Source: Rhabditoides inermis (Eukaryota; Nematoda; Chromadorea; Rhabditida; Rhabditidae). From it: a stretch of DNA of 64,000 nt. Location of the stretch: NCBI GenBank assembly GCA_963966185.1, contig CAWZYM010000402.1, positions 1,342,001 through 1,406,000 on the forward strand. Direction: 5' to 3'. The notes under the pieces are model-generated. The model ran no database searches, was not told where the DNA came from, and worked only from the letters and a program-made list of their open reading frames with translations. This document shows, one piece after another, positions 22,362-35,804 of this stretch; within the stretch, counting starts at the first letter, position 1, and each line of letters starts with the position of its first letter. The translations under genes were made by a program, and so were the position numbers.

Positions 22362-24240
22362 ATGTTGAAACCGCCGCCGACGTCGTCTCCGTCGGAGAAG
22401 GTAGAATGCGTGTATTGCTGCAAACTGTTCGCGCACAAGCGCTCACTCTCCGTCCACCTCAGCAAGAAGCACCCCGACCTGCACCGCAATGTGAGCCGCC
22501 GCGTAGACGTATTGCTTATCAGTATGTGCTGCTGCAGTACCGCGTGTGCGTGCCGTGTCCGGTGGAGGGGTGTGAGTGTGGGGTGGCATCGCGACAGGCG
22601 CTCGGCGTTCACCTGGACGAGCAGCACGGCTTCGAGCAGCAGCCCCTACACACCGTCTTCTCCACACACCACCAACTACATGTCGGTGCCATTGTTTATT
22701 TATTTATTACTGCCGGAATCAACAATGTGACAAGTGCCATGTGTCAACAACAGTACAACAGTGCCATTGAATTGAATTGATTCACTGTCAGGAATACCAC
22801 AACAGAGGTGAAACACTATGGGTTTTGTCTGCGTGAATTATCTGTCGGTGGTATGCCCTCTTGTCCACATCCTACGCTATATAGTTGTTCATCACTATAT
22901 TTTTCTGTTGGTCACATGGTTCTTGTATACATTTCTAGGCACTCTAATGAAATTCTGATCATTGCCGTGTTGCAGGCGTGGCTGGAGGAGCTGGCGGGGC
23001 GCGGGCAGCTGTTCATCAAGACGCGCGGCTTCCGCGCCTCCACCTCCTACTCGATGCTGTGCGCCCGCGACGGAAAGGAGAAGTACGATCGCCTCTTGAG
23101 TATGATAGACTTTTGTCGCGTGCGTGTGAGAACGAGAACAACATGGTTGCAAGTTTGTGTGCCCATCAAACTTTACATTGCGTTGTATGCATTCTAATTC
23201 GTTGCAGAAGAAACATGCTCAAATACCCGTTCACGAGCAAGTTCAAGAGCCGGCTGGGCTCGTACAAGACAGGCCACGCCTGCCCCGCCTACATCCGCAT
23301 CAAGCAGTTCGACGACGGCAGGTCAGCCCTTCGTGGGTTTTCAGAATAGAATAGTTAATAAGTGGTTATGACATGCCCACAAATCGAAAATTGGAAAAAT
23401 ACAGCTGCGGTTTGAAACTGTTCGTATTTGATTCGATTTTCGGGGATTCACTTTCTTCACTGACTTTTGGCTTTACAGCATATGTTTTCACTTCGCATTT
23501 CGATATATGGTGTCCGCAATGAATGCTTGTTCAGCGTGGAGGTGCAGGGCCAGATGAGCCACTACGGACACGACTTTGACCGCGCCACGCCCATGCGAAG
23601 TGCCCGAAAACGAGTGGGTGGCGGTGATGTGACGGATTTCTCACTGTCATTACTTACCGTAACCTTGTCTTAAATCGCATCTCAATGTGCTACTTATTAC
23701 TGTACTTACCGTAACCTTGCCGTGAATCGCATTGCCTAGACGACGCTGATGTCGGTGTTGGGGTTGAGCGCGCCGCCGCCGCCGCCGCCCCCGAAGCTGC
23801 AGGGGGCGGGAGACAACTCGGTAGACGACACGGTGGACGACACGGCCATGGACGACGGGCCGCAGCCGAGCGGAGGAGGAGAAGGAGGTGATCATCAGCG
23901 AGATGCGGAGCCTGGTAAGCGTTTATTCATTACAAATCCAGTCTAGAATAGGAGTGGCATTAGTACGAATATGATCATTGCATACATTACACCAGACACC
24001 ACAGTTCCTTTTGATATCAATTATTTATCCAGAATCGCATGTTCATGTACATATTGCACGCATGATGGTTTGGTTAGCGCTGGGGAAAAGTGCATGTGTG
24101 TTATCTCTCATTGCAGCGCTCGTACCCGATGCTCTGGCGTCGTTGGAGCAGCTCAGCAGAGAGATGGAGCTGATGCGGAAAGAGCTCGATCAGCCAGGCA
24201 TACCCAACCACCTAGCTCAGCAGGTGTGCACTGAGGTGAA

Positions 24241-24314
<74 letters not shown>

Positions 24315-24973
24315 CTACTAAGAGTTGAGGAGTTGGTATACGGCCTCAATACGAGCTCAGTGAGCGTATATTTTACTTGGGACTCGTGGTTATGGCGTAT
24401 ATACCATGAACTGAGCATACATTGTGTCGCGCCGTAGGTGTGACGCCACTTACGCCACTAGCCTTTCTAGCTGGAGACGATGCGGCGGGAGATGCGAGGG
24501 GCGCGCGAGTCGCTGCGGGCAGAGCGAGACAAGCAGCCCGCCGAGCAACAAGACATCCTCGATGTCGAGACACACGAGACACACGACCGCAACCAGGTGT
24601 GCTTTCTATGCGTACTTACCACGGGCTTAGGTATGTTTACTCACCATGCGTGCTCACTACTATCACATTGTTCGTGTTTTCAGGCCAGCAGTATGGATCT
24701 GATCGTTGACCCCGCTGCCGAGCCGGCGAAAGAGGTTCGTTCCCACTTTTTCTCTGCTCTCTCTCACCCTTCTCTCTCTCTCTCCCTTCTCTCTCTGCTC
24801 GGTTTTGTATATTCTTGCAGACAAGCGTGTCCGCCCCGCCGCCGCCGTGCGATGTATGCGGTCGTTGTGTCTCGGCCCGCCTCCACTCTGTCTGCCCCTG
24901 CTGCCGCTCCATCGTCCATCCCAACTGCCTCGACAGACACGCCTACCTCAACGACTGCTACAGTCGCGGATAG
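22362..24973 (+). CDS. C2H2 zinc-finger protein with FAR1/ZSWIM-like module and C-terminal Cys-rich domain
   Basis: Probably a nuclear DNA-binding protein. Exons as read: 22362-22490, 22523-22681, 22976 to about 23099, 23208-23321, 23535-23613, 23740-23914, 24117-24223, 24471-24596, 24684-24734 and 24821-24973. The N-terminus has a C2H2 finger, CVYCCKLFAHKRSLSVHLSK followed by KH, and a second, looser C/H pair. Next is a module with GFRASTSYSMLC, then GHACPAYIRIKQFDDG and GQMSHYGHD. The CPAYI then H-x2-H arrangement resembles the FAR1/ZSWIM-type modules related to MULE transposases (inference). Then come a Pro run with an acidic linker, and a coiled coil with LASLEQLSREMELMRKELDQ and METMRREMRGARESL-like heptads. 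The end carries CDVCGRCVSARLHSVCPCC, HPNCLDRHAYLNDC and stop. The donor joining exon 3 to exon 4 is not resolved: the obvious GT near 23100 leaves the wrong phase. Confidence 0.75.
24245..24311. repeat. (GA)n microsatellite
   Basis: An almost pure GA tract of about 65 bases lies directly after the donor of the exon ending at 24223. Confidence 0.95.
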
Positions 24974-25388
24974 CGTACTCGATCTCACCCCCGCCTTGTC
25001 TCTTGTTAACCGCTCCGTTGTTAGTGTTTCATGCGTATGCATTTGATAAACGATTCGTAACGTGCGTAAATAGTTGTGCATACGGTAGAATGAGAGCAGC
25101 GTGAGTGAGCGTGAAAGAATATTGAGATCCCATTCGATCTGCTCTGAAATACCTTCACGAATCAAAACCTGAGTTATTGAACGTGAGTTATTCTGGCATA
25201 TCGGCATACCGCACAACACACTCGACACGACACAACATTTATGAACATGTAACCAAAACAGAAAGTCAACTATGTTACACTGTGATGTTCACGTTGAATG
25301 CATTTATTTCTATAAAAAATACATCCATTTGAACATATTCTAATTGAGTGCGCTTCAAGATTTTTGAGCAATGAATCGAGTTTTCGAG
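24974..25388. other. Convergent intergenic region
   Basis: It lies between the stop of the zinc-finger gene and the stop of the 41-residue minus-strand gene. It is AT-rich toward the right. No gene, tRNA or long repeat is seen. Confidence 0.55.
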
Positions 25389-25692
25389 TCACCTAACACG
25401 TCTCTTCGCCTCCTTGGACTTGCCGCAGCAGCACGACAACTGCTTGTTCACGTAGACAATCCTAGCGCCCTGGAATGTCGATCGACTATCGATCGATTCG
25501 CAACAGAGTAAGTACAGTATTCAACATACAGTGCTCTACAGTGATCAAACGTACTGGATACGGAAGGTACAGTAATCTAAATCATAAATACTCAATAGGT
25601 TAGTACAGTACTCCCCATATTCTGTGTGAGGAAAAGGTGTTTCGCACCTTGATTGTGATACGCAGCCGCTGCATCCCGAAACAGGGCTGCAT
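25389..25692 (-). CDS. Small orphan gene, 41 residues
   Basis: Two exons, 25648-25692 and 25389-25469, joined by a clean GTGCGA donor and a CATTCCAG acceptor. The protein starts MQPCFGMQRLRITIK and ends with a basic stretch, KSKEAKRRVR. The middle has VNKQLSCCCGK, a three-cysteine run that could be lipidated or bind metal (inference). There is no signal peptide or membrane segment. It could also be the 3' end of a longer gene with an unseen upstream exon. Support rests on splice signals, phase and codon pattern only. Confidence 0.4.
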
Positions 25693-25830
25693 GACGTCAT
25701 TTAGATCACCACAAAACACATGTAATAAAACAATCCTTTATAGTAGTGGCAAGAGGTAAAACGTATCACAATCAGTAATATGTACACGTACAAGTCAGCT
25801 ATTCACAAGTAAAACTCTGTCCATCTCTCT

Positions 25831-28800
25831 CTAGTGGTAGATGTTCTTGGGGTGGTACGCCTGCTTGGGGGCAGCCGTCTGCCCCATCTCCTCCACAGCA
25901 GCCTCAATCTCGTCCGACGTCATGGGGGCAGACTCGGTGGGGGCAGAGTGGTCGAACACAGTCGCCGGCTCCTCGGGCGCAGCCGCCGGCGACGACTCCG
26001 TCTTGGCAGCCTCAGCCAGCATGGCGGCAACGCGCGCCGCCCAATACTTCTCGGCAGCCTCGTTGTCCAGCACGTACCTGCAGGCAAAGGGGTAAACCAT
26101 ACAACTAGGAACGAGTAAACAACTCACTTTCCAGTCCAGGTGGGCTGAGCGTCAGTGGCAGTCTCAACGGGGGCGGCGGCAGACTCTTCCGGAGCAGCAG
26201 AAGAGGGAGCAGCCGGATCAGAACCGTACGAAGCCTCCTCAGAAGCAACAGTAGTCTCGGACTCGGCAGCAGCCTCAGTCACCATCTCGGTAACAGCCTC
26301 GGTCGTCTCGCTAAGACAACAGCTAGGTAAAGGTAAGGAGACAATTAAAAAATGAGGAAAAAAACGCACCTAGCATAGACAGCGGCAGTAGTCTCCGGCT
26401 CGGCAGCAGCTTCGGTAGGCTCAGTGGCGGCGTCAGTGACAGCTCCAGTGGATGCGTAGACAGAACCGGCAGTAGTCTTCTCCTCAACCTGGGTCTCGTC
26501 CGCGGGGGCAGCAGCCTCCGTCGTCGCCTCGGCAGCAGCGGGCGAGCCAGTCCTCCAGTAATCGGCAGCAGCCTCCTCGTCAACCTTGGGGTAGCTGCAA
26601 GCACAATCGTCAGTAATAGTTGGCACAATCAATACTCACCCAGTGAAGGGCTTGAGGTGCTTCGCAGCGTCCAGCTCCTTGTGCATTTCCGCAATCTGAC
26701 CCTCAATCTGCTCCACAGCCTCGGCCACCAGCTCCATCGCACCCTCCACAGCAGCAGCTCCATAAGCAATCTCAGCGGGGGCAGCCTCAGTAGCAGCCTC
26801 GGTGGTCTCAACAGGGGCAGCCTCAGTGGCGGCGGCGGTGGTATAGGCAGGAGCAGCCTCGGTAGCAGCCTCGGTGGTCTCAACAGAGGCAGCTTCAGTG
26901 GCAGCGGCGGTGGTATAGGCAGGAGCAGCCTCGGTGGTCTCAACAGGGTCAGCCTCAGTGGCAGCGTCGGTGGTATAGGCAGGAGCAGCCTCGGTGGTCT
27001 CAACAGGGTCAGCCTCAGTGGCGGCGGCGGTGGTATAGGCAGGAGCAGCCTCGGTAGTCTCAACAGGGGCAGCCTCAGTGGCAGCGGCGGTGGTATAGGC
27101 AGGAGCAGCCTCGGTAGCAGCCTCGGTAGTCTTAACAGGGGCAGCCTCAGTGGCAGCGGCGGTGGTATAGGCAGGAGCAGCCTCGGTAGCAGCCTCGGTA
27201 GTCTCAACAGGGGCAGCCTCAGTGGCAGCGGCGGTGGTATAGGCAGGAGCAGCCTCGGTAGCAGCCTCGGTGGTCTCAACAGGGGCAGCCTCAGTGGCAG
27301 CGGCGGTGGTATAGGCAGGAGCAGCCTCGGTGGTCTCAACAGGGGCAGCCTCAGTGGCAGCGGCGGTGGTATAGGCAGGAGCAGCCTCGGTGGTCTCAAC
27401 AGGGGCAGCCTCAGTGGCAGCGTCGGTGGTATAGGCAGGAGCAGCCTCGGTGGTCTCAACAGGGTCAGCCTCAGTGGCGGCGGCGGTGGTATAGGCAGGA
27501 GCAGCCTCGGTAGTCTCAACAGGGGCAGCCTCAGTGGCAGCGGCGGTGGTATAGGCAGGAGCAGCCTCGGTAGCAGCCTCGGTAGTCTTAACAGGGGCAG
27601 CCTCAGTGGCAGCGGCGGTGGTATAGGCAGGAGCAGCCTCGGTAGCAGCCTCGGTAGTCTCAACAGGGGCAGCCTCAGTGGCAGCGGCGGTGGTATAGGC
27701 AGGAGCAGCCTCGGTAGCAGCCTCGGTGGTCTCAACAGGGGCAGCCTCAGTGGCAGCGGCGGTGGTATAGGCAGGAGCAGCCTCGGTGGTCTCAACAGGG
27801 GCAGCCTCAGTGGCAGCGGCGGTGGTATAGGCAGGAGCAGCCTCGGTGGTCTCAACAGGGGCAGCCTCAGTGGCAGCGGCGGTGGTATAGGCAGGAGCAG
27901 CATCAGTAACAGCCTCGGTGGTCTCAGCGGGGGCAGCCTCAGTGGCGGCAGTCTCGTAGACAACAGACCTCTTGTACACGCCCGCATCATAGGCAGATGC
28001 ATAGGTGGAAGCAGCAGACTAAACGAGACAATTGATAAATCACAGCAACAAAACAATAAACGCACCTCGTCAGATTCGGAAGACTCGGAAGACTCAGCGG
28101 GAGCAGCTGCCTCCTCAGAAGGGGCAGCAGTCTCCTCAGACGCGACAGGGGCGACAGTCGTCTCGAACACGGCAGTGCGCCAGTACTCCTCGGCAGCCTC
28201 GTTGTTCACCTCGTACCTAAGCAGCTATAGTTACAACAGAATAACAATACAATACTGTATTTACAGTATCCCTACTCACTTGTCGGTGACGTGGGGCAGC
28301 TCGGCCGTGTGCCAACCCTCGGCAAGGGTCGACTCCGCGGGGGCAACAGTCGTCTCCACACCCTAAACAATCAATAGTGCACAAGAAGAAAAACGAAAAC
28401 ACTCATGCAGAGTCAACTAATAACAGCTCCTACAAGGTCACACGGTTTTCTAAGAACAGCGTATTACGTTAACAGCAAATGATCAATAAACACAAGTAGG
28501 TATAAGTAACAAAAACCAAGTTTGAAGTAATAAGACGGTACGCCTACACTCACCTACTGAACCAGTCAGCTCTATTCTCAACTATCTACAAGTAGTCAGC
28601 TCTCTACACACCTGGGTAGTCTCCACGGGAGTCACAGTCTGGATACCGCTGCCCTCTCCCGATCCCTCAACGGCCCCGGAACCCTCAGCCTCCATCGAAG
28701 AGCCATACGACGACGGGTACATCGAGCCATAGCCTGCAAACAGAAAAGATTAGTATCGATCGATGGATGCACAGTTCTAAATGAAACAGTATCTACAGTA

Positions 28801-28980
28801 CAATAATCGATCGATCGATCCACATAGATCTAAAAGTAACAGTATCTACAGCGCAGCTATCGAATATCACGCCAAAAGAGTAAAAACAATTGCGAACGAA
28901 ACTACAAACCACCGCGAAAAAAACTCACCCTGTGCGAGAGCTCCGGAGAGGAGAAGTAGGCAGAGGAAGACGCTCTGCAT
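25831..28980 (-). CDS. Secreted Ala/Thr/Glu-rich repeat protein (mucin-like)
   Basis: Eight exons: 28929-28980, 28612-28733, 28280-28362, 28066-28216, 26640-28018, 26370-26594, 26128-26310 and 25831-26077, giving 813 residues in frame throughout. Exon 1 encodes a signal peptide (MQSVFLCLLLLSGALAQ). A Tyr/Ser/Gly segment follows. The long fifth exon carries 17 copies of a 20- or 24-residue repeat (consensus AAPAYTTAAATEAAPVETTE, often followed by AATE). The fourth, sixth and eighth exons each open with a related motif, Y-x2-(D/N)NEAAE-x-YW (variants EVNNEAAEEYWRT, PKVDEEAAADYWRT and VLDNEAAEKYWAA), always after a phase-2 intron. The protein is Thr/Ser-rich and acidic with few cysteines, suggesting an O-glycosylated cuticle or gut-surface product (inference). 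I know no named family. Confidence 0.85.
26800..27935. repeat. Coding minisatellite, 60/72-bp units (17 copies)
   Basis: Units of 60 bp, or 72 bp with an extra GCAGCCTCGGTA-type insert, encode the Ala/Thr/Glu repeat. Marker variants occur twice in the same order: units with Lys, Asp and TTDAAT changes. Confidence 0.95.
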
Positions 28981-29034
28981 GGTGAATAGAGCACCGGGGG
29001 AGAGAGTGGAATGAGTGCTGCTCCCGCCACCGCC

Positions 29035-29042
29035 AATTTATA
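29035..29042 (-). promoter_or_regulatory. TATA box of the secreted repeat protein gene
   Basis: TATAAATT on the minus strand, 55-62 bases upstream of the ATG at 28980. That spacing leaves a short leader of about 30 bases, typical for highly expressed secreted-protein genes. Confidence 0.65.
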
Positions 29043-29610
29043 CGCCCCACACGTAGATCGGCACGCGCTCTCCACCAATCAGCGAGGTAGATCGGAGGTG
29101 TTTGTGCGCAGCTAAGCGATCAAAGATCGTCTAGACCGCGCAGAAGCCGAGAAAATGGCGGGAACCGGAACAACCGCCGATTCTAGGGAGACGGGATAAG
29201 TAAGGAAACGTATGAGAAACGTATCAAGGGAGTAGTAAACGGTGTTACGTTTGATAAGTTGCCAAACCCTTTTTTTGAGAGAGCATAGGAGATCTGCTGC
29301 GCCAATCACAAAGTAATCAATCTCGCTTCATCTCATTTCGATATATTCAATATTCTCTAACTAATTTCAACGCCCGCGTTATGATTAGTTTCACACCTAC
29401 GCTACGCAGATGCGTTTGATGATCTGACTGTGAAGGAAACGTAGCAAACTGCAAATCATTTGTGTAGCAATCAGTGCACTCGGCTCATCCTCCTCGTATG
29501 AAACTAACTTGAAACTCCTGTATTTTCTCCCGTAAGCTCCCCCATTCACATGTGTTCGCGCAGATACATAGTCATCGCGTCAGAGATACACAAATGCACA
29601 CATGTATAGC

Positions 29611-29776
29611 CTGCGTCAGAGCGATAGTTTTCGATCTGTACCTCGCTTGCAGTTCGAAACACGGTGCCATAACCGTCTGCCTCTCTTGTTTTGCGTGCGC
29701 TATTGCCGAGAGCTGACTCTCCGTCTTCCTCTGATCTACCCCACTAAGCGCAACTTGATGCGAGCATTGAACTATA
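29611..29776. repeat. ~160-bp dispersed repeat, copy 2
   Basis: It has the same order of blocks as the copy at 15001-15158 and the same orientation. It lies downstream of the galectin gene. Confidence 0.85.
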
Positions 29777-29839
29777 CAATAGCTTTTATACATTGAAACA
29801 TGTGCACAATTTGAGTGGGAGGTGGTTTTGCCCTGAGAT

Positions 29840-31520
<1,681 letters not shown>

Positions 31521-32513
31521 GGCTGGTCGGAGTCGAGGCGACTTGTCGATCCCGCCCTCCCGCCCGCCTTATATAGCCTTCTTTCTTGTCTGATAGCGTC
31601 TGATATAGTTTGGTCGTGACTCATGCGCCGCGCACCCACACTCTCCCTACTTGTCTTATCACTTATCACCTATCCTTTTTCGATCTCTCAGATTCACTCA
31701 CTATCTTTGAACGGAGGTACGATAAACCGATTGATCTGCGATACATTGATCCGAGCGCCCTTATCGGGCACTGCTTGCAGAGCGACTCCGGCAATCCCTT
31801 TCTCTCCGCACTGACATCACTCGCTAGTTTGCCTTTCTCGATCTAATCCCTAGACGAGAAAGCGTTTTATGACTCAGTGATTGAGTGATAAGACAAATAC
31901 GTACACGCGCGTGCCATGAAGAGCAATCATAAAGGAGTGCAAACTACGCGTCGAGATATTTGGGGAAAACTCAGTGAGCGTGTCTTGTAGTGTGGATAGT
32001 GCGAGTGCGAGAGTGTAAAACATGTTATGGTTGACAAAATTGAAGAGAAAGAATAAGAAAAAAGCGAGAGGAAAAGAAAGAATCAAATCTGATCTAATCG
32101 TGTGTTCAGAATCGTCGTTAATATGGCATTTGCAATAATTTGATCCTACATAATCGCCTTGCTCCATTCTTCGGGATTTCCTCGTGCTCTTGCCAGTTGC
32201 AGTTGTCCACTCATCAGTGTCCAGGTGTCCACTCTTTCAATCCACTCATCAGCTCCGATACGTTCTCCTCGCACGAGAACTTCTTTCATATCGTAGGCTG
32301 CTTCAACCCGTCTTGTCCACTCCGTCATCTTCCTCGCCCATGCCATCTTCTACTTCTATAACTTCGCGTACATCCTCCTTGCCTGTCCTTCTCCGCATCT
32401 GCGTGAGGAGAGAGAGAAATTTGTCAACTGCTCATTTTCGGATTTGCTTACGATGACGGGAGGGAATGACGGACGTTGCTATTCTCTCTCTCCCCATTCC
32501 GTTCACTTCCACG
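31521..32513. other. Divergent promoter region, galectin and basic repeat-protein gene
   Basis: The two flanking genes point away from each other. A TATA box for the galectin lies at 31569-31576. No clear core promoter element was found for the plus-strand gene. No other gene is seen. Confidence 0.55.
31569..31576 (-). promoter_or_regulatory. TATA box of the galectin gene
   Basis: CTATATAA on the minus strand, about 50 bases upstream of the galectin ATG at 31520. Confidence 0.65.
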
Positions 32514-32920
32514 ATGCCGCCCGGTCGCACCGCCCCTTCCAAGACGTCGTCAAAGGTGCGGTCGGCTTCTCTCTTGCTCCCTTGCCGTTTCGCCTCTTTC
32601 CTGTTACCCCTCTTTCCCCGTCATGGCTCTTCCCGTCTCTCCTCTTTATCTCTCAATGTTCCTCACAATGATGCGTTACGATACATTGGAAAATGTTATT
32701 ACCCGCTAATATCGATTGATTGTTGATTTATTTCCGTTTGGTCTCCCTATCTCTATCTCCCCCTCTCCAAATGTTACTACTGGATGAAGTCGATTGATTA
32801 TCGTTTGATTTCCGTTTGGTCTCTCTGAATCTATCTCCCCCTCTCCAAACATTATTACCGGTGATATCGATTGATTATCGATGAACTTCCGTTTTATGAC
32901 CTTCCCTCTATCCCCCTCCC

Positions 32921-33002
<82 letters not shown>

Positions 33003-35759
33003 AACGTTATTACCGGTGATATCGATCGATTATCGATTTACTGTTTGGTAAAATCTCGTCTCTCCGTTCCTCCGTTCCATTTCTCGCTATTCCCCACAAT
33101 GATGCGCCAGATCACAGTAAAACTATGATTTTCGGGTGATATCGATTGATATCGATCGATTTCCGTTTGGGCTCTCTTTACTTTGCTTCTTTCTGCCTAT
33201 TCGCTCTGCCTCTCGCAGTTTCCCACGATGATGCGTTACGATACAGTAAACAACGTTAATACCGGGTGATGTCGATTGATTATCGATCGATTTCCGGGTG
33301 ATATCGATTGATTATCGATTGCTCTATCACTACAGCGATCGGTGATCTAGTAGTCTTCAATTTCTTGTCGTGTTATTTTGTTACGTTTTCGCTTTCCAGA
33401 AGGCGGCGCGCATCCGTCGCGTCTACGTGCGCCCGATCGCTTCGATCGCCCGCTCGCCATTCCGGCCCGCCATTATGAAGGTGCGCTCGTCTACCGTATA
33501 CCTTCCTACTACCGTATACCTTCGCCGACATCTACCGTATACCCTCTTTCCCCGACATCTACGGTATACCGTATACCTTGCTCACCCAACAGTTACCGTA
33601 TACCCTCCTCACCTGAAATCTACCGTATACCCTCCTCACCCTACATCTACCGCATACCTTCCTCACCCTACATCTACCGTATACCCTCCTCACTCTACAT
33701 CTACCGTATACCCTCCTCACCCTACATCTACCGTATACCCTCCTCACCCAACATCTACCGTATACCCTCCTCACCCTATATCTACCGTATACCCTCCTCA
33801 ACCAACATCTACCGTATACCCTCCTTACCCTACATCTAGTATACCCTGCTCACTTTCAGACCCGCGGTGTGGACTACAGGGCGATGCGCAGGGCTCACGC
33901 GCTTGAGAACCAGGTAAGGCGGAAGGCGTTGAGTTGGTCAAACTGTTCTCGTTCAGAAGCTGGCAAAGGAGACGGCGATCCAGGAAGCGGCGAGAATAAA
34001 GAGCCTGAAGGAGGCGAAGAAGAGAGAGGAGGAGAAGGGAACGGAAAGAAGGGAGGAGATCAAGAAAAAGGATAGCAAAGCTGCGGAGCAGGAGAGGAAA
34101 ACGGAGCAGAAACAAAACGGAGAGCAGAAGTGCCAGAGGGAGGAGACAGAGAAGGAAGAAGAGAAGGTTGACGTGAACAAAGATGAGGAGCAGACGGAGA
34201 ACGGGATGGAAAAGATGGAGGAAGACAGCAAGACTGTGGAGATGCTGGATGAGATGATTGAAGATGAGAAGAACGAAGAGAGCGAGGAGACTAAAGGAGA
34301 GGAGGAGGAGCAGACCATGGAAGGAGAGAAGGAGCAGACCAAGGAAGGAGAGGAGGAGCAAACCATGGAAGGAGAGAAGGAGCAGACCAAGGAAGGAGAG
34401 GAGGAGCAGACCATGGAAGGAGAGAAGGAGCAGACCAAGAAAGGAGAGGAGGAGCAAACCATGGAAGGAGAGAAGGAGCAGACCAAGAAAGGAGAGGAGG
34501 AGCAGACCAAGGAAGAAGAGGAGGAGCAAACCATGGAAGGAGAGGAGGAGCAAACCATGGAAGGAGAGAAGGAGCAGACCAAGAAAGGAGAGGAGGAGCA
34601 AACTATGGAAGGAGAGAAGGAGCAGACCAAGAAAGGAGAGGAGGAGCAGACCAAGGAAGAAGAGGAGGAGCAAACCATGGAAGGAGAGGAGGAGCAAACC
34701 ATGGAAGGAGAGAAGGAGCAGACCATGGAAGGAGAGAAGGAGCAGACCAAGGAAGGAGAGAAGGAGCAGACCAAGAAAGGAGAGGAGGAGCAGACCAAGG
34801 AAGAAGAGAAGGAGCAGACCATGGAAGGAGAGGAGGAGCAAACCATGGAAGGAGAGAAGGAGCAGACCATGGAAGGAGAGAAGGAGCAGACCAAGGAAGG
34901 AGAGAAGGAGCAGACCATGGAAGGAGAGAAGGAGCAGACCATGGAAGGAGAGAAGGAGCAGACCATGGAAGGAGAGAAGGAGCAGACCATGGAAGGAGAG
35001 AAGGAGCAGACCATGGAAGGAGAGAAGGAGCAGACCAAGAAAGGAGAGGAGGAGCAAACCATGGAAGGAGAGAAGGAGCAGACCAAGAAAGGAGAGGAGG
35101 AGCAAACCATGGAAGGAGAGAAGGAGCAGACCAAGAAAGGAGAGGAGGAGCAAACCATGGAAGGAGAGAAGGAGCAGACCAAGAAAGGAGAGGAGGAGCA
35201 AACCATGGAAGGAGAGAAGGAGCAGACCAAGAAAGGAGAGGAGGAGCAAACCATGGAAGGAGAGAAGGAGCAGACCAAGAAAGGAGAGGAGGAGCAAACC
35301 ATGGAAGGAGAGAAGGAGCAGACCATGGAAGGAGAGAAGGAGCAGACCAAGGAAGAAGAGCAGGAGGAGACCATGGAAGGAGAGAAGGAGCAGACCATGG
35401 AAGGAGAGAAGGAGCAGACCATGGAAGGAGAGAAGGAGCAGACCAAGGAAAGAGATAAGGAGCAGACCAAGAAAGGAGAGGAGGAGCAGACCAAGGAAGA
35501 AGAGAAGGAGCAGACCATGGAAGGAGAGGAGGAGCAAACCATGGAAGGAGAGAAGGAGCAGACCATGGAAGGAGAGAAGGAGCAGACCATGGAAGGAGAG
35601 AAGGAGCAGACCATGGAAGGAGAGAAGGAGCAGACCATGGAAAGAGAGAAAGAGCAGACCAAGGAAGAGGAAAAGGAAGATGAGTGGGGCTATCGCCGTG
35701 TCTATGTCAAGCGCAGAAGGCTGGCCAAGGGAGTTAGTGGAAAGTGGCACAGGAAGTAG
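32514..35759 (+). CDS. Basic N-terminus / acidic repeat protein, unknown function
   Basis: Four exons (32514-32555, 33400-33480, 33860-33913 and 33957-35759) give 659 residues in frame. The first ~60 residues are basic and non-repetitive: MPPGRTAPSKTSSK, RIRRVYVRPIASIARSPFRP, AIMKTRGVDYRAMRRAHALE. A Lys/Glu helix follows (KLAKETAIQEAARIKSLKEA), then about 56 copies of an 8-residue unit EQTMEGEK with variants EQTKKGEE, EQTKEGEE and EQTKEEEE. The last ~30 residues are again complex and basic (WGYRRVYVKRRRLAKG). There is no signal peptide or membrane segment. The protein is probably long, charged and largely helical or disordered; the basic ends could bind nucleic acid or a filament (inference). 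I do not recognise the family. The ATG at 32514 is the first in frame upstream of a good donor. Confidence 0.75.
32690..33310. repeat. Degenerate ~90-130-bp intronic repeats with (CT)n core
   Basis: Several copies of a block with GGTGATATCGATTGATTATC and TTTCCGTTTGG, some with CACAATGATGCG before it. They surround a CT tract at 32927-33000, in the first intron of the acidic repeat gene. Confidence 0.75.
33490..33840. repeat. 27-bp intronic minisatellite
   Basis: About 13 units of CTACCGTATACCCTCCTCAC plus CCTACAT, ending just before the acceptor of the exon at 33860. Confidence 0.92.
34300..35660. repeat. 24-bp coding minisatellite
   Basis: About 56 units around GAGCAGACCATGGAAGGAGA plus GAAG. 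The 24-base period keeps frame, so other frames and the opposite strand are also open over the array. Confidence 0.95.
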
Positions 35760-35804
35760 AGAAAGAGAAGGAGAGTCGTTTCTCGTAGAGATTTGGTGCT
35801 AGTG

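Larger units (their letters stand above)
28981..29839. other. Promoter of the repeat protein and 3' flank of the galectin gene
   Basis: It contains a TATA box at 29035-29042 and one copy of the ~160-bp repeat at 29611-29776. No gene is seen between 29050 and 29600. Confidence 0.55.

Noticed and set aside
26657..28366. Long + strand frame rich in Gly/Ser (SGGGGGIGRSSLG-type repeats)
   Set aside because: It is the antisense of the Ala/Thr/Glu coding repeat. The minus strand has the signal peptide, splice sites and non-repeat exons.
33490..33840. CRISPR-like array
   Set aside because: The units are contiguous 27-bp repeats without unique spacers, in an intron of an animal gene.
33825..35750. 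Long minus-strand reading frames (over 500 codons) rich in Leu/Ser/Phe
   Set aside because: They are the complement of the 24-bp coding repeat, whose period is a multiple of three, so every frame stays open. The + strand frame has the flanking exons and unique ends.
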